A DNA stretch of 64,000 bases from Suttonella sp. R2A3 (lineage in GTDB: Bacteria > Pseudomonadota > Gammaproteobacteria > Cardiobacteriales > Cardiobacteriaceae). The translations under genes were made by a program, and so were the position numbers. The notes under the pieces are model-generated. The model ran no database searches. It saw only the letters and a program-made list of their open reading frames with translations, and was not told where the DNA came from. Numbering within the stretch: position 1 is the stretch's first letter; every line of letters starts with the position of its first letter. Of this stretch, positions 26,801 through 35,617 are shown piece after piece. The stretch covers positions 1,626,001 to 1,690,000 of the forward strand of contig NZ_CP090975.1 in NCBI RefSeq assembly GCF_021513215.1, in the 5' to 3' direction.

Positions 26801-27676
26801 GATACCTTGTGTATCATTCACGGTGATGGTTCCACCAGTCATTGTGGCGTTTGCTGCACCTGATCCAGTTTGTATTGCAGCAACACCGATAGAATTGTGG
26901 TTTTCTATATCGCTGTCTGTGCCGACGATGATGTTGCCCCCATTCATAGTCGCGGTTGCTGTTCCTTTGCCCCTGACACTAGCAGCAACCCCGGCGCTGT
27001 AGCTACTGGTGTTGGTGGTGATACTGCCGGCGTTTAATACTGCCTGAGCATTTCCATCATGGGTATTGGCGTCTAAGCCGTGAGCGCTGCCATCTCCCAT
27101 CGTGCGTATTTCACCGCCATTCATGGTAATGTTTGTGTCGCCAGTACCATCAACACGAGCGCCAACCGCAGAAGAGCCTTGTTGTGCGGTATTTATGCTA
27201 CCGGCTTTTTCCCCTAGAACAATGTTGACATCACCATTTTGTTCAATATGTCCATAAATGCCACGCGCATATGTGCCATTGGTATTTATTGCGTCGAATG
27301 CTTGAGCATCCACTTTGATACTGGCTTCTTCATTGCCTTTATAGCGTAGAGCAATACCGCCGCCACCAAAATAATTGCCCGTTTTATCAATGCTGATCGC
27401 TGAATCATTGGCTTCGAGGGTGATCTGTGATTCAGTAATGCCATTTTTAATGAAGCTATTACCAGAACCTGAGGTGCAGTAATAAGCAACATTGTCACCA
27501 GTGATATTACTTGGTGGGCAGTTTATACCGCCAACAGCTTGGGTTGAAAACAGCGCACTCAACACACCGAGCGATAGTGCTGAGCAGGCACGGGTGTGCG
27601 GTTGTTTGCTTAATTCGCTTACCGCAACCCAAACGCCTAATGCTTCATTCCAGATGGTTTTATAAATATGATTCAT
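23840..27676 (-). CDS. Large type V (autotransporter) outer-membrane protein
   Basis: The 1278-residue protein has an extended signal-peptide region (MNHIYKTIWNEALGVWVAVS) before a hydrophobic core ending near STQAVGG, the ESPR seen in long autotransporters. Residues of about 50-950 form a Gly/Thr/Ser/Asn-rich passenger with repeated short strands such as MTGGTITVN and MNGGEIRTMG, suggesting a right-handed beta-helix. The last 270 or so residues form a beta-barrel translocator, from about WGRTHVNN to the C-terminal LRYQW with an aromatic end. No serine-protease triad is evident, so an adhesin-like surface role is likely. Ligand unknown. Confidence 0.87.
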   Translation of the reverse strand: MNHIYKTIWNEALGVWVAVSELSKQPHTRACSALSLGVLSALFSTQAVGGINCPPSNITGDNVAYYCTSGSGNSFIKNGITESQITLEANDSAISIDKTGNYFGGGGIALRYKGNEEASIKVDAQAFDAINTNGTYARGIYGHIEQNGDVNIVLGEKAGSINTAQQGSSAVGARVDGTGDTNITMNGGEIRTMGDGSAHGLDANTHDGNAQAVLNAGSITTNTSSYSAGVAASVRGKGTATATMNGGNIIVGTDSDIENHNSIGVAAIQTGSGAANATMTGGTITVNDTQGIGTHGVQAVIRNTDNSADATARMTGGEIYINNNNSRAVITRVEGQGNAIAEVREDTGSTNITVNAHDSNAIFARIANPEGPQTSSGNAYATLYGGTLDLTGDESHAIRSEVQSTDPNAEQIAQAKMENGQISTDGVGAHGVLARFRDPDDQGLNQQGTAIVSVNGGTITTQQSTSTGAYAFHPGSQGRTEATQTAGEITTNGEDSDGLVAKTSAYDASDSASITTQAKVIQSGGSITTSGNASEGIVAQTGEGYIVEDLAAFANAGVVEVTQSQGAAIKTSGNQANGITAQGGQDGTATITQAGSITTTGAGTYGLPISGVFAAAGKQVTVQQNDTGEIFSSGNQANGITAIATQGDITLDIQGNIRTTRNALETRTQVAKNEPKNTSIINISDSAELSGEQVLFNDGGHSITTVGAATLAGAFSLNDGNDQLTFNMTDLSNITEIDGGVDVDVSNEFDNLTLNDIYGEYSADRLKNWERININRSQLTLTGDNLIVGKGSAGDQVGGLFLSEGSHLAMRSDSSVSRITGDVYNQNATINLRQTSGGQFSELTIDGDYAGDDGSLLMNTQLGDDNSPTDKLIVSGNTSGKTKVTVTNSGGPGGQTVNGIKLIQIDGSSQADNFSLARPVQSGAYEYRLLREVSDGDFYLRSHYTNSSNAPEIYRPAIPGYVMAQLANQETLNALSGNRLHQRVGEQESLRWNTETSHDQQTWGRTHVNNITLEGKERFALEQNTQLIQFGWDMDINRDNQQRRQHSGIYAGYANSDAALFDRKRSLLGQATYSGDLDSDTLTLGGYHTRYNEQGDYLNIIGGVHYLRNRFQDRYGINATQQGLGVTASVEAGRPRAINNREHWYIEPQAQLSWQMTRYNKFNDAISRVGSSISQSLRPRLGVRIGYNNKPQKTNKRASNAYITANVLQELLHPTKVRVGQTNIREKLDHKTWIEIDAGGQIPLGNQSTLYGSAQYIHTLDNKSRQGLSGQVGLRYQW

Positions 27677-27799
27677 TCCCTGTCCTTTTGCTCCAAGGTG
27701 TTGCTATTGCAGTTCCTCTGCAAGCTAGAGCGCTAAACTTAAATCAATAATTTTTATAATTTAATGTAAAGCAAGGACTATGCCACTGGTGATTTATGT

Positions 27800-29947
27800 T
27801 TATGACTTATGGGTAATCGCCCAGACGCGATGAATATTCGGGCGACGCTGAAAATCAAAATCGATCGTTGCCGGGCTGATTTCCTCGACGTGATATGCCT
27901 CACTAATCGCTTCATCGAGCTTAAAGCCCCGATAGTTATTGGAAAAATACAGCGTACCACCTTTGGCTAAACGGCGCATGCAGGCATCGATCAGGGTGCG
28001 TTGGTCGTGCTGTACATCAAACACGCGATCTTCTTTTTTGGTGTTCGAAAAGGTTGGAGGGTCGCAGAAAATGAGATCAAATTCGCTCTGGCCTTCAGCA
28101 ATCCAGCGCATCACATCGGCTTTGATTAAACGATGGCGGTCGCTTAAGCCATTGGCGTCAAAATTGCGTTGTGCCCAGTCGAGATAAGTTTGGGAGAGGT
28201 CTACGCTGGTGGTGTAACTCGCGCCACCAAGCGCTGCGTGCACACTGGCGCTCGCGGTGTAGCAAAACAAATTGAGTACACGCTTGCCTTCGGCCTCCCG
28301 CGATAGGCGTTCGCGCATCAGGCGATGGTCTAAAAACAGTCCGGTATCGAGGTAATCGTATAAGTTGACTAGTAAGGTGGCCGCGCCTTCTTGAACGCCA
28401 AACCATTGCTCTCGTGCTTCACGCTGCTGGTATTGCTGTTTGCCGCTTTGTCGTGCGCGCGTTTTCAGCACCACGTGTTCTGCTGGAATGTCTAAAACTT
28501 CCGGAATAACCTGCACCACATCATAAACGCGTTGTCGCGCCTTATCAGGGTCGATGGTTTTCGGTGGCGCGTATTCCTGCACATGCGCCCAGTCAGCATA
28601 TACATCAATCGCAAAGGCGTATTCAGGCATATCTTGATCATATACCCGCCACGCATTGGTGCCACGTTTCGCCGCCGCTTTACGTCCGCTCTTGACGTTC
28701 TTGCGCAAGCGATTGGCGAACATTTGCGCCTGATCGCTGAGTTTCGGTGCATCAGGGGCTGCGCTCTCATCGGCGTCTTCGGGTTGGCTGGCGCGCAAGT
28801 AAAGCGCAATTCGCGATTCAATCGCGCCGTTAAACGCCTGATAGGTTTTATCGCTACGCAAATGCAGCCGTTTGAGCATATCCTGATTGCTGGAAATCAG
28901 CGCCATATGCCAGTCGGCAGGGAAGGTTTTAAACGCTTGCCCGAGCGCTTCGTAAGTTGCGATGAGATCCGGTAATTCACCAATACGTTCGCCATAAGGT
29001 GGGTTCGAGAGCAAGAGCCCTTGCTGGCCGTAGGCAGGTTGGGCGCGTAAATCCGCAACACTGCGGCGCTCTAGATGAATCAGTGATTCAAATCCAGCTG
29101 CGGCAATATTGGCTCTCGCGGCAGCAAGAGTACGTCCGTCTTGGTCAAAGCCGTATATTTTGTTCTTGATCGCCGCTAAACCGGCTTCAGCACGCGCATT
29201 GGCTTCATCACGTAAGCGTCGCCATTGTGCCGGCACATGGCTCTGCCAATGTTCAAAGCCAAAGCGTTCACGTTGCAGACCAGGAGCAACGTCAGCGGCC
29301 ATCATGATTGCTTCAATGAGCAACGTTCCTGCGCCACACATCGGATCGATCAGCGAAGCGCCTTGTGCGGCGAGTTTTGGCCATTGTGCGCGGTAGAGCA
29401 GGGTGGCCGCGAGGTGTTCCTTAATAGGCGCCACGCCTTGCGCCTGGCGATAGCCGCGCTGATGCAGTGCACCGCCGGAAAGATCGAGCGCCAGCGTGAC
29501 CTTGCCTTTACGCAGGTGTGCCTCAATGCTGATATCGGGGTTTTTACTATCAACATCCGGACGACGATGCAGCTTGCTGCGTAGCACATCAACCACTGCG
29601 TCTTTAACCTTGAGTCCGCCAAACTGGGTGTTACGGATACCACAGCCGATGCCGTTAAATCGTACAGCAAAGGTGTTGTCTGCGCTCAAATGATCATCCC
29701 ATGGCACACTGGCGGTGAGTTCATAGAGTTCATCGGGGTTTGTGATCTCGCCTTCGCTGAGTACCCATAGCACACGGCTGGCAACGCGCGAACCGAGGCA
29801 TAATTGATAGGCGGTTTGTAAATCGCCATAGCCGGAAACCACCGATACCCCAATGCGAGGGTTCTCGAGACCGAGCGCTGCGGCTTCTTCAGCGAGCACC
29901 TGTTCGCTGCCTTTAGCGCACGGTAAGATAATGGCTTGTTGTGTCAT
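27800..29947 (-). CDS. rlmL: Bifunctional 23S rRNA guanine methyltransferase (m2G2445 and m7G2069)
   Basis: The 715-residue protein has an N-terminal THUMP region. A first methyltransferase domain follows, with DPMCGAGTLLIEA near residue 200 and the catalytic SNPPYGER near 315. A second domain contains VLNLFCYTASASVHAA and FCDPPTFSNTKKED. This is the fused RlmL-RlmK (RlmKL) enzyme of gammaproteobacteria; E. coli RlmL has 702 residues. I start at the ATG at 29947 (after CAGGAA), where THUMP homology begins. A 28-residue upstream extension is not expected. Confidence 0.93.
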   Translation of the reverse strand: MTQQAIILPCAKGSEQVLAEEAAALGLENPRIGVSVVSGYGDLQTAYQLCLGSRVASRVLWVLSEGEITNPDELYELTASVPWDDHLSADNTFAVRFNGIGCGIRNTQFGGLKVKDAVVDVLRSKLHRRPDVDSKNPDISIEAHLRKGKVTLALDLSGGALHQRGYRQAQGVAPIKEHLAATLLYRAQWPKLAAQGASLIDPMCGAGTLLIEAIMMAADVAPGLQRERFGFEHWQSHVPAQWRRLRDEANARAEAGLAAIKNKIYGFDQDGRTLAAARANIAAAGFESLIHLERRSVADLRAQPAYGQQGLLLSNPPYGERIGELPDLIATYEALGQAFKTFPADWHMALISSNQDMLKRLHLRSDKTYQAFNGAIESRIALYLRASQPEDADESAAPDAPKLSDQAQMFANRLRKNVKSGRKAAAKRGTNAWRVYDQDMPEYAFAIDVYADWAHVQEYAPPKTIDPDKARQRVYDVVQVIPEVLDIPAEHVVLKTRARQSGKQQYQQREAREQWFGVQEGAATLLVNLYDYLDTGLFLDHRLMRERLSREAEGKRVLNLFCYTASASVHAALGGASYTTSVDLSQTYLDWAQRNFDANGLSDRHRLIKADVMRWIAEGQSEFDLIFCDPPTFSNTKKEDRVFDVQHDQRTLIDACMRRLAKGGTLYFSNNYRGFKLDEAISEAYHVEEISPATIDFDFQRRPNIHRVWAITHKS

Positions 29948-30081
29948 GGCGTATTCCTGCTTTCGCCTAAAAGGTGGCACTATATCATTTGCGTACATGA
30001 AACCGTACGTTTTGTATGCGGTCAGACACAATAAAAGCCACCAAATTAAGGCGGCTATGTTGGGTTAATCACATAAAGTGT

Positions 30082-30396
30082 TTAGCTGGATGTCTCTTGG
30101 TTAAGGGGTGTTTCTGGCGGATTTTCTATAACCGGTTCTTCAATCACGGTATTTTGTGGTGCGTTTTGATGCCATTTCATCGAGTTATTCCTGCCTTGTC
30201 CATGGCCACCACGCTCATGGCTACCACGCCAACAGTTTTTTGTTTGTTGATGTGACGCCTGCCAATTAGCGTCGGTTGCGTAGCCATATTGATGGTTATG
30301 CAGGCGGTGGTATCCACCGGTAAAAAATCCGATACCAACCACTAAAGCAATGGTTACTGCTGAACCAATTAAAAAAGCACTAGTCGTTTTTTTCAT
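30082..30396 (-). CDS. Small His-rich exported or membrane-anchored protein of unknown function
   Basis: The 104-residue protein has one N-terminal hydrophobic segment (FLIGSAVTIALVVGIGFFTG) and then a His/Trp/Asn/Gln-rich region with nine or so His (YHRLHNHQYGY, HERGGHGQGR). An acidic Pro-rich tail ends it. It is divergent from a CpxR-like gene, the position held by cpxP in E. coli, and a CpxR-like box lies between them. It lacks the LTxxQ repeats of CpxP. The His content suggests metal sensing or buffering. Strong site ACAGGAG. Confidence 0.65.
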   Translation of the reverse strand: MKKTTSAFLIGSAVTIALVVGIGFFTGGYHRLHNHQYGYATDANWQASHQQTKNCWRGSHERGGHGQGRNNSMKWHQNAPQNTVIEEPVIENPPETPLNQETSS

Positions 30397-30498
30397 GAGT
30401 CTCTCCTGTTACGTTAAGGTCGTCACATAGCTGAATAGGGATGGCTATATCGACAGGTTTATCGTAACCAACCTTCATGTAAGCTTCTGTAGATAAAA

Positions 30499-30513
30499 GT
30501 AAAGAAAGGTAAC
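30499..30513 (+). promoter_or_regulatory. Candidate CpxR-binding box
   Basis: GTAAA-GAAAG-GTAAC matches the E. coli CpxR consensus GTAAA-N5-GTAAA with one mismatch. It lies in the 181-bp divergent region between the His-rich gene and cpxR, about 65 bp before the cpxR ATG. Autoregulation of both genes is inferred. Confidence 0.5.
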
Positions 30514-30577
30514 AAATGACTAAATCGCTTGGCAATAGGCCCACTGAGCCAGATAATGTGTCTAAACAGGAGGCAGT

Positions 30578-31243
30578 ATGCTCAATATTTTGCTTGCCGA
30601 TGATGACGATGAACTCAGCGAATTACTGAGCGAATATTTACGCAATCATGGATTATCAACCGAAACAGTACACGATGGTAAAGCGGCATTGGCGCGGGTC
30701 GCACAAGGTGGGATTGATTTGTTGGTGCTCGATATTATGATGCCGGAATTAGACGGAATCAGCGTCTTGCGGCAGTTGCCTAATGTGGCGGATGTCCCGG
30801 TGATTATGCTGACCGCTAAAGGTGATGACATTGACCGTATTTTAGGATTGGAGCTTGGTGCGGATGACTATCTTCCCAAACCTTGTCATCCTCGTGAACT
30901 GTTGGCGCGTATTCATGCCGTATGCAAGCGCGCGCACAATGAACAGTCATCAACGACCAATCATCCGCGTCTAAGCTTGAATCGGAGTATGCGCCGCTGT
31001 TTGCTTGATGGTGATGAAATTACCCTGACCGGCAGCGAATTCGATATGCTTGATTGCCTGCTGCGGCGCCATGGTGAAGTGGTGAGTAAAGAAACGTTGT
31101 CGCAAGAAGTCTTACAACGTGAATTGTTGCCGTTTGACCGTAGTGTGGATGTACATATCTCGCGGTTGCGTAAAAAGCTGCATCCGCTTGCCGATGACCC
31201 GATTAAATCGGTGCGCGGTAAAGGCTACCAATTGGTGATTTGA
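30578..31243 (+). CDS. cpxR: CpxR-like OmpR-family response regulator
   Basis: The 221-residue protein has a receiver domain with the acidic pocket (LLADDDDE), phospho-acceptor Asp in LLVLDIMMPELDG and the Lys of DDYLPKPCHP. An OmpR-type winged helix ends VDVHISRLRKKLHPLADD. The CpxR-specific stretch LSQEVLQRELLPFDRSVDVH is clear. It controls envelope-stress genes in relatives. The strong site CAGGAGG precedes the ATG. The stop overlaps the kinase start (TGATG). Confidence 0.88.
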   Translation: MLNILLADDDDELSELLSEYLRNHGLSTETVHDGKAALARVAQGGIDLLVLDIMMPELDGISVLRQLPNVADVPVIMLTAKGDDIDRILGLELGADDYLPKPCHPRELLARIHAVCKRAHNEQSSTTNHPRLSLNRSMRRCLLDGDEITLTGSEFDMLDCLLRRHGEVVSKETLSQEVLQRELLPFDRSVDVHISRLRKKLHPLADDPIKSVRGKGYQLVI

Positions 31244-32615
31244 TGCGCCTCAATCTGTTCTGGAAAATCTTTTTCTCAATGCTGGTTACCGTCGTGCTGG
31301 TTGTCGTGTTTTCGGTGCGCAGCGAATTTTGGCTACGTGAGCGCGCCACCAAGCAGACTATGATGCAGCATCTTGAGCAATTATTGGAACAGCGTGATTT
31401 AATTCGAGACGCCTTGCGTCGTGATGAACTTTCGGTCGTGCGCACAATTTTTGCACAACAACCCACGCTTGCACGAGAAATTCGTATCACTACGCCACAA
31501 GGAGAACCACTCTTTTGGGTGCCGCGTGAAGCCTCACGGAAACACACCCCTAATCCGCCGAGCGAACATTCTCACAAACCGCATAACTCACTGGATATTG
31601 CGCTGTCTGCCTATGCAGACGAGCGTGAGGAATTGATTCAAAGTATGGCCGGTGAACGCTATGTGCTCACCCTGACCCCGCGTTTAAGTATGGAAGAGTG
31701 GACGGCAGCGGGACAGCAAAAAAATCGATTAGGCTGCCTATTCTATTGGGTATTAGTGCATTGATTTGCTGGTGGTTATCGCGCTATCTCAGCAGGCATA
31801 TTCAACGTTTGCGCCAGGCGGTGCGACAAATTGCCGAAGGTGATTATCAAGCTGCCGAGCCGTTGGTCAACGTGCGTAGCGACGAACTTGGCGAGCTGGG
31901 CAATGATATTGCGCAAATGGCGACGCAGCTTTGCGAACACCAACGCGCACGCAAACAAATGCTTAGCGATATTGCCCACGAATTACGCTCACCGTTGGCG
32001 CGAATGGATGTGGCGATTGCGCTGGCACAAGAAAAAGCGCCTCAGGCAACGCAGCATTTGACACAAATCAGCAAGGAAAGCGTGCGGATGAACGCGTTGG
32101 TTGGACACATTATCCATATTCAACAGGCCGGATTGCATCAGCAAGATGATGCGCAACGCGTTAATCTGACAACGCTACTAAGGCAGTTGTGTGACGATTT
32201 ACGCTATGAGGGGCGCGAGCGTGGCTGCACCGTTGTGCTAAACATCGCTGAAACACTCACCACGTACGCTAACCCTGAACGCTTGGCAAGCGCGCTGGAG
32301 AATATTCTGCGTAATGCGCTGGCGCACAGTCCTGATGGTGGTGTTATTGAGGTGGCTGTACAGGCGGATGTTGCCAACATTAACATCAGCATCAGTGATC
32401 AAGGCAGTGGGGTGGCTGAGGCGGATTTAGCCCGGATATTTATGCCGTTTGTACGATTGGATGGTTCGCGTACGCGCAAAACCGGTGGTTATGGTCTGGG
32501 ACTGGCGATTGCTAAAGCCGTAATCGTTGATGAATTGGCTGGCAAACTCAGTGCTTGTAACAGAGAAACACCGGAACAGGGGCTGCACATCATGATTACG
32601 CTCGTGCGAGGGTAA
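31243..32615 (+). pseudogene. cpxA: CpxA-like sensor histidine kinase with a frameshift
   Basis: The ATG at 31243 starts a protein with an N-terminal membrane segment (FFSMLVTVVLVVVFS) and a periplasmic part of about 130 residues. In that frame it stops at 31764. The remainder continues in the -1 frame to 32615: second membrane segment (LPILLGISALICWWLS), HAMP, phospho-His motif IAHELRSPLARMD, and ATPase boxes with N in ENILRNALAHS and GYGLGLAI. The frames join at seven As (31718-31724) just before the second membrane segment. One extra A restores a normal CpxA of about 457 residues. It could be sequencing error, a true mutation or slippage. Confidence 0.8.
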
Positions 32616-32628
32616 TGATAAAGCGAGC

Positions 32629-32955
32629 CTATTCTGGGAGTGTCTCGAGTAAAAAAGCTTTGGCGTCTTGCATACTGCCTAAATTCACAACATTCGTATA
32701 GCCCATATCCTGCAATGTTTGCCTGGCTATTTCCGCGCGGCGACCACTGCGGCAATAAAGATAGACCGTGTCGTCTTTGGCAATCTCAGATGAAGTAATT
32801 ATTTGCGCGATGTTATCGTAGGGCATTAGTGCCGCTTCGCCAATGTGTTCGGCGCGATATTCCTGTACGCTGCGTACGTCAATCACCCATATTTTTTCTG
32901 CGGCATGTAATAGCCCAGAACAGAATATCAATCCTAATAAAATCCATTGTTTCAT
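32629..32955 (-). CDS. Exported single-domain rhodanese (PspE-like)
   Basis: The 108-residue protein has a signal peptide (MKQWILLGLIFCSGLLHAAE) and one rhodanese domain with WVIDVRSVQEYRAEHI and the active-site loop YCRSGRR, whose Cys carries persulfide. It should act in the periplasm as a thiosulfate sulfurtransferase or thiol-handling enzyme. It is convergent with the CpxA-like gene, 13 bp apart. Confidence 0.85.
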   Translation of the reverse strand: MKQWILLGLIFCSGLLHAAEKIWVIDVRSVQEYRAEHIGEAALMPYDNIAQIITSSEIAKDDTVYLYCRSGRRAEIARQTLQDMGYTNVVNLGSMQDAKAFLLETLPE

Positions 32956-33093
32956 TGTATGCTTCTCATATTACTGAAATAACTATTGTCGCAATAAATG
33001 CACAACGCTTCCTGTCATACTGACCTTGATCTTCTTGGAAGATTGTTGCTTTCCGATAGTTATTAATTATTATGGACGATTCGTTAAACTATG

Positions 33094-33120
33094 CTATAGT
33101 TGCCGCGATTTTAACTATAG
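33094..33120. promoter_or_regulatory. Inverted repeat just before sstT
   Basis: CTATAGTT and AACTATAG flank 11 bp, ten bases before the sstT ATG and overlapping the region of a possible -10 (TATGCTATAGT). It could be an operator or a short leader hairpin occluding ribosome entry. Confidence 0.4.
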
Positions 33121-33130
33121 AGAGATAACC

Positions 33131-34348
33131 ATGCAACAAATCATTCGGCGGCTCATGCAAGGTAGTTTGGTGCTACAAATTATCATTGCTTTGATTTTAG
33201 GTATTATTTTAGCACTCGTTTGGCCACAAGGCGCTTTGTCTGTCGGCATTCTCGGGAGTTTGTTTGTTAGCGCACTGAAAGCGGTGGCACCTGTGTTGGT
33301 GTTCATTTTAGTCGCACACGCCATCGCCCAGCATCAAGCAGGACAGCCAACTAATATTCGCGCGATTTTAATCATGTATGTCTTTGGAACCTTCGCGGCT
33401 GCGTTAGTGGCGGTTGCGGCAAGCTATATTTGGCCGGTGACCTTTACCTTAGATATTGATCAGGCGAGCATTGATCCGCCAAGCGGCTTGGGCAGCGTAC
33501 TGAAAACCTTAGCGTTTAATATGGTTGATAATCCGGTTCGCGCCGTACTCAACGCTAATTATATCGGTATTCTTGTATGGGCGACCTTGATTGGCTTTGC
33601 GCTACGCCATACCGAAGGAGCAACCAAAACGGTGCTCAATGACGCCGCTGATGTGATCGGCAAAATCGTTGGTTGGGTGATCCGTTTAGCCCCGATCGGT
33701 ATTTTTGGTTTGATCGCCTTCACCATCGCTGATACTGGTTTGGGTGAACTCGCGAACTACGCACATGTACTCGTTATTTTGGTCGGTGCCATGTTATTTG
33801 TCGCCTTGGTGGTCAACCCAATCATCGTCTGGGTGAAGTTGCGCCAAAATCCTTATCCACTGGTCTTTAAATGCCTCATGCAAAGTGGGATTACGGCATT
33901 CTTCATGCGCAGTTCAGCGGCAAACATTCCGGTGAATATGCGCCTGGCGCGCGAGCTTGAGTTGCGCGAAGAAACCTACAGTATTTCGATTCCTTTGGGT
34001 GCGACGATCAATATGGCAGGGGCTGCGATCACCATCACGATTATGACCTTAGCAGCTGCTAATACTTTAGGTGTGGACGTACATCCGGTGACCGCAGTAT
34101 TATTATGCTTCTTGGCAACTCTGGGCGCCTGTGGCGCGTCTGGGGTTCCTGGTGGCTCGCTGTTGCTGATTCCGATGGCGTGTAGCTTATTTGGCATCGA
34201 TGATGGCATCGCCGCACAAGTGGTCGGCATTGGCTTTATCATTGGTGTGGTCCAAGACAGTGCGGAAACTGGCCTGAACTCTTCTACCGATGTGTTGTTC
34301 ACCGCGGCGGCTGATTTATCAGCGCAGAAGAAAGCCGGCACACTCTAA
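33131..34348 (+). CDS. sstT: Serine/threonine:Na+ symporter
   Basis: The 405-residue protein of the dicarboxylate/amino-acid:cation symporter family opens [20 protein letters not shown]. It contains the serine-rich hairpin region [19 protein letters not shown] and [20 protein letters not shown], both typical of SstT. It imports Ser and Thr with Na+. The ATG at 33131 matches family starts; an upstream in-frame extension to 33026 is not hydrophobic and lacks support. It is followed by kbl-tdh, which degrade threonine. Confidence 0.92.
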   Translation: MQQIIRRLMQGSLVLQIIIALILGIILALVWPQGALSVGILGSLFVSALKAVAPVLVFILVAHAIAQHQAGQPTNIRAILIMYVFGTFAAALVAVAASYIWPVTFTLDIDQASIDPPSGLGSVLKTLAFNMVDNPVRAVLNANYIGILVWATLIGFALRHTEGATKTVLNDAADVIGKIVGWVIRLAPIGIFGLIAFTIADTGLGELANYAHVLVILVGAMLFVALVVNPIIVWVKLRQNPYPLVFKCLMQSGITAFFMRSSAANIPVNMRLARELELREETYSISIPLGATINMAGAAITITIMTLAAANTLGVDVHPVTAVLLCFLATLGACGASGVPGGSLLLIPMACSLFGIDDGIAAQVVGIGFIIGVVQDSAETGLNSSTDVLFTAAADLSAQKKAGTL

Positions 34349-34366
34349 ACGGTTTTGATTAAAAGA

Positions 34367-34397
34367 TGCCTTGCCACACTGTGGCAGGGCATTGTTG
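34367..34397 (+). terminator. Intrinsic terminator between sstT and kbl
   Basis: A 10-bp stem (GCCTTGCCAC, loop ACT, GTGGCAGGGC, one G-T pair) is followed by ATTGTTGTTTTT. It lies just after sstT and just before the kbl ribosome site, so kbl-tdh expression may depend on readthrough. Confidence 0.7.
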
Positions 34398-34417
34398 TTT
34401 TTCGACAGGAGTATGGC

Positions 34418-35617
34418 ATGAATACTGAATTCCTTGATCATCTCAATAACGAGCTTGCTGGGATTAAGCAAGCTGGTTTTAGCAAAAGTGAACGCATTAT
34501 CGCTGGCCCACAAGGGGCAGCTATTTCGTTGACTAGCGGCAAAGAGGTGATCAATTTTTGCGCGAATAATTATCTCGGCCTGGCTGATAATCCGCATTTG
34601 ATCGCGGCAGCAAAAAAAGGCATGGATGATTATGGCTTTGGCTGCGCCTCAGTGCGCTTTATCTGCGGCACGCAAAACCCACATAAACAACTCGAGCGCG
34701 CTTTGAGTGATTGGTTAGGTACCGACGACAGTATCCTCTATTCGAGCTGTTTTGATGCCAATACTGGTCTGTTTGAAACGCTGCTCACCGCGGAAGATGC
34801 GATCATTTCTGATGCGCTCAACCACGCATCGATTATCGACGGCGTGCGCCTGTGTAAAGCCAAGCGCTACCGTTATGCCAATAACGATATGGCCGATTTA
34901 GAAACGCAATTACAAGCCGCTGATGCTGATGGGGCGCGCTTTAAGCTGGTGGTAACAGACGGGGTGTTCTCAATGGATGGGATCATCGCGGATTTAGCGA
35001 GTATCTGTCAATTGGCTGAGTGCTATAACGCGCTGGTGATGGTTGATGACTCGCATGCGGTTGGCTTTATTGGCGAGACCGGCGCGGGCACCCCCGAATA
35101 CTGTGGGGTGAGTGAGCAAGTCGATATTTATAGCGGAACACTTGGTAAGGCGTTAGGTGGGGCGTCTGGTGGCTACATTGCCGCACGTCAGCCGATTGTT
35201 GACCTATTGCGAGAGCGCTCACGTCCGTATTTATTTTCTAACAGTCTTGCGCCAGCGATTGTTGCCGCGAGCCTTGAAGTGCTCTCTCTGATCAATGAAC
35301 AAGGTGAAGCGTTGCGCGCACGCGTGCAAGCAAACGCCAAGCGATTCCGGGAAGGCCTAAGCGCTGCTGGCTTTGAATTGGTTCCCGGTGAGCATCCGAT
35401 TATTCCGGTGATGCTCCATGATGCGGCATTGGCCAGCCAAATGGCTGATGCCCTGCTTGATGAAGGGATCTATGTGATCGCGTTTTCTTATCCGGTGGTG
35501 CCAAAAGGCAAGGCACGCATTCGTACACAAATGTCGGCAGCGCACAGCGAAGCGCAAATCGATCAAGCGATTGACGCTTTTACCCGCGTTGGTCAAAAAT
35601 TGGGAGTAATTTCATGA
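34418..35617 (+). CDS. kbl: 2-amino-3-ketobutyrate CoA ligase (glycine C-acetyltransferase)
   Basis: The 399-residue PLP enzyme of the alpha-oxoamine synthase family contains [28 protein letters not shown] and the PLP-Lys motif [14 protein letters not shown]. It cleaves 2-amino-3-oxobutanoate with CoA to glycine and acetyl-CoA. The start at 34418 follows CAGGAG and gives the family length (398 in E. coli). It overlaps tdh by 4 bp. Confidence 0.96.
   Translation: MNTEFLDHLNNELAGIKQAGFSKSERIIAGPQGAAISLTSGKEVINFCANNYLGLADNPHLIAAAKKGMDDYGFGCASVRFICGTQNPHKQLERALSDWLGTDDSILYSSCFDANTGLFETLLTAEDAIISDALNHASIIDGVRLCKAKRYRYANNDMADLETQLQAADADGARFKLVVTDGVFSMDGIIADLASICQLAECYNALVMVDDSHAVGFIGETGAGTPEYCGVSEQVDIYSGTLGKALGGASGGYIAARQPIVDLLRERSRPYLFSNSLAPAIVAASLEVLSLINEQGEALRARVQANAKRFREGLSAAGFELVPGEHPIIPVMLHDAALASQMADALLDEGIYVIAFSYPVVPKGKARIRTQMSAAHSEAQIDQAIDAFTRVGQKLGVIS

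Noticed and set aside
24790..27002. Several medium-length ORFs opposite or in other frames of the autotransporter
   Set aside because: They are shadows of a repetitive coding sequence, with no ribosome sites or recognisable domains.
28492..29693. Antisense ORFs of 80-147 codons within rlmKL
   Set aside because: The host gene is intact and conserved; the antisense frames are compositional by-products.
31698..32615. Stand-alone soluble kinase starting at 31698
   Set aside because: The start lacks a ribosome site, and the preceding frame supplies exactly the missing N-terminal half of a CpxA-type kinase.
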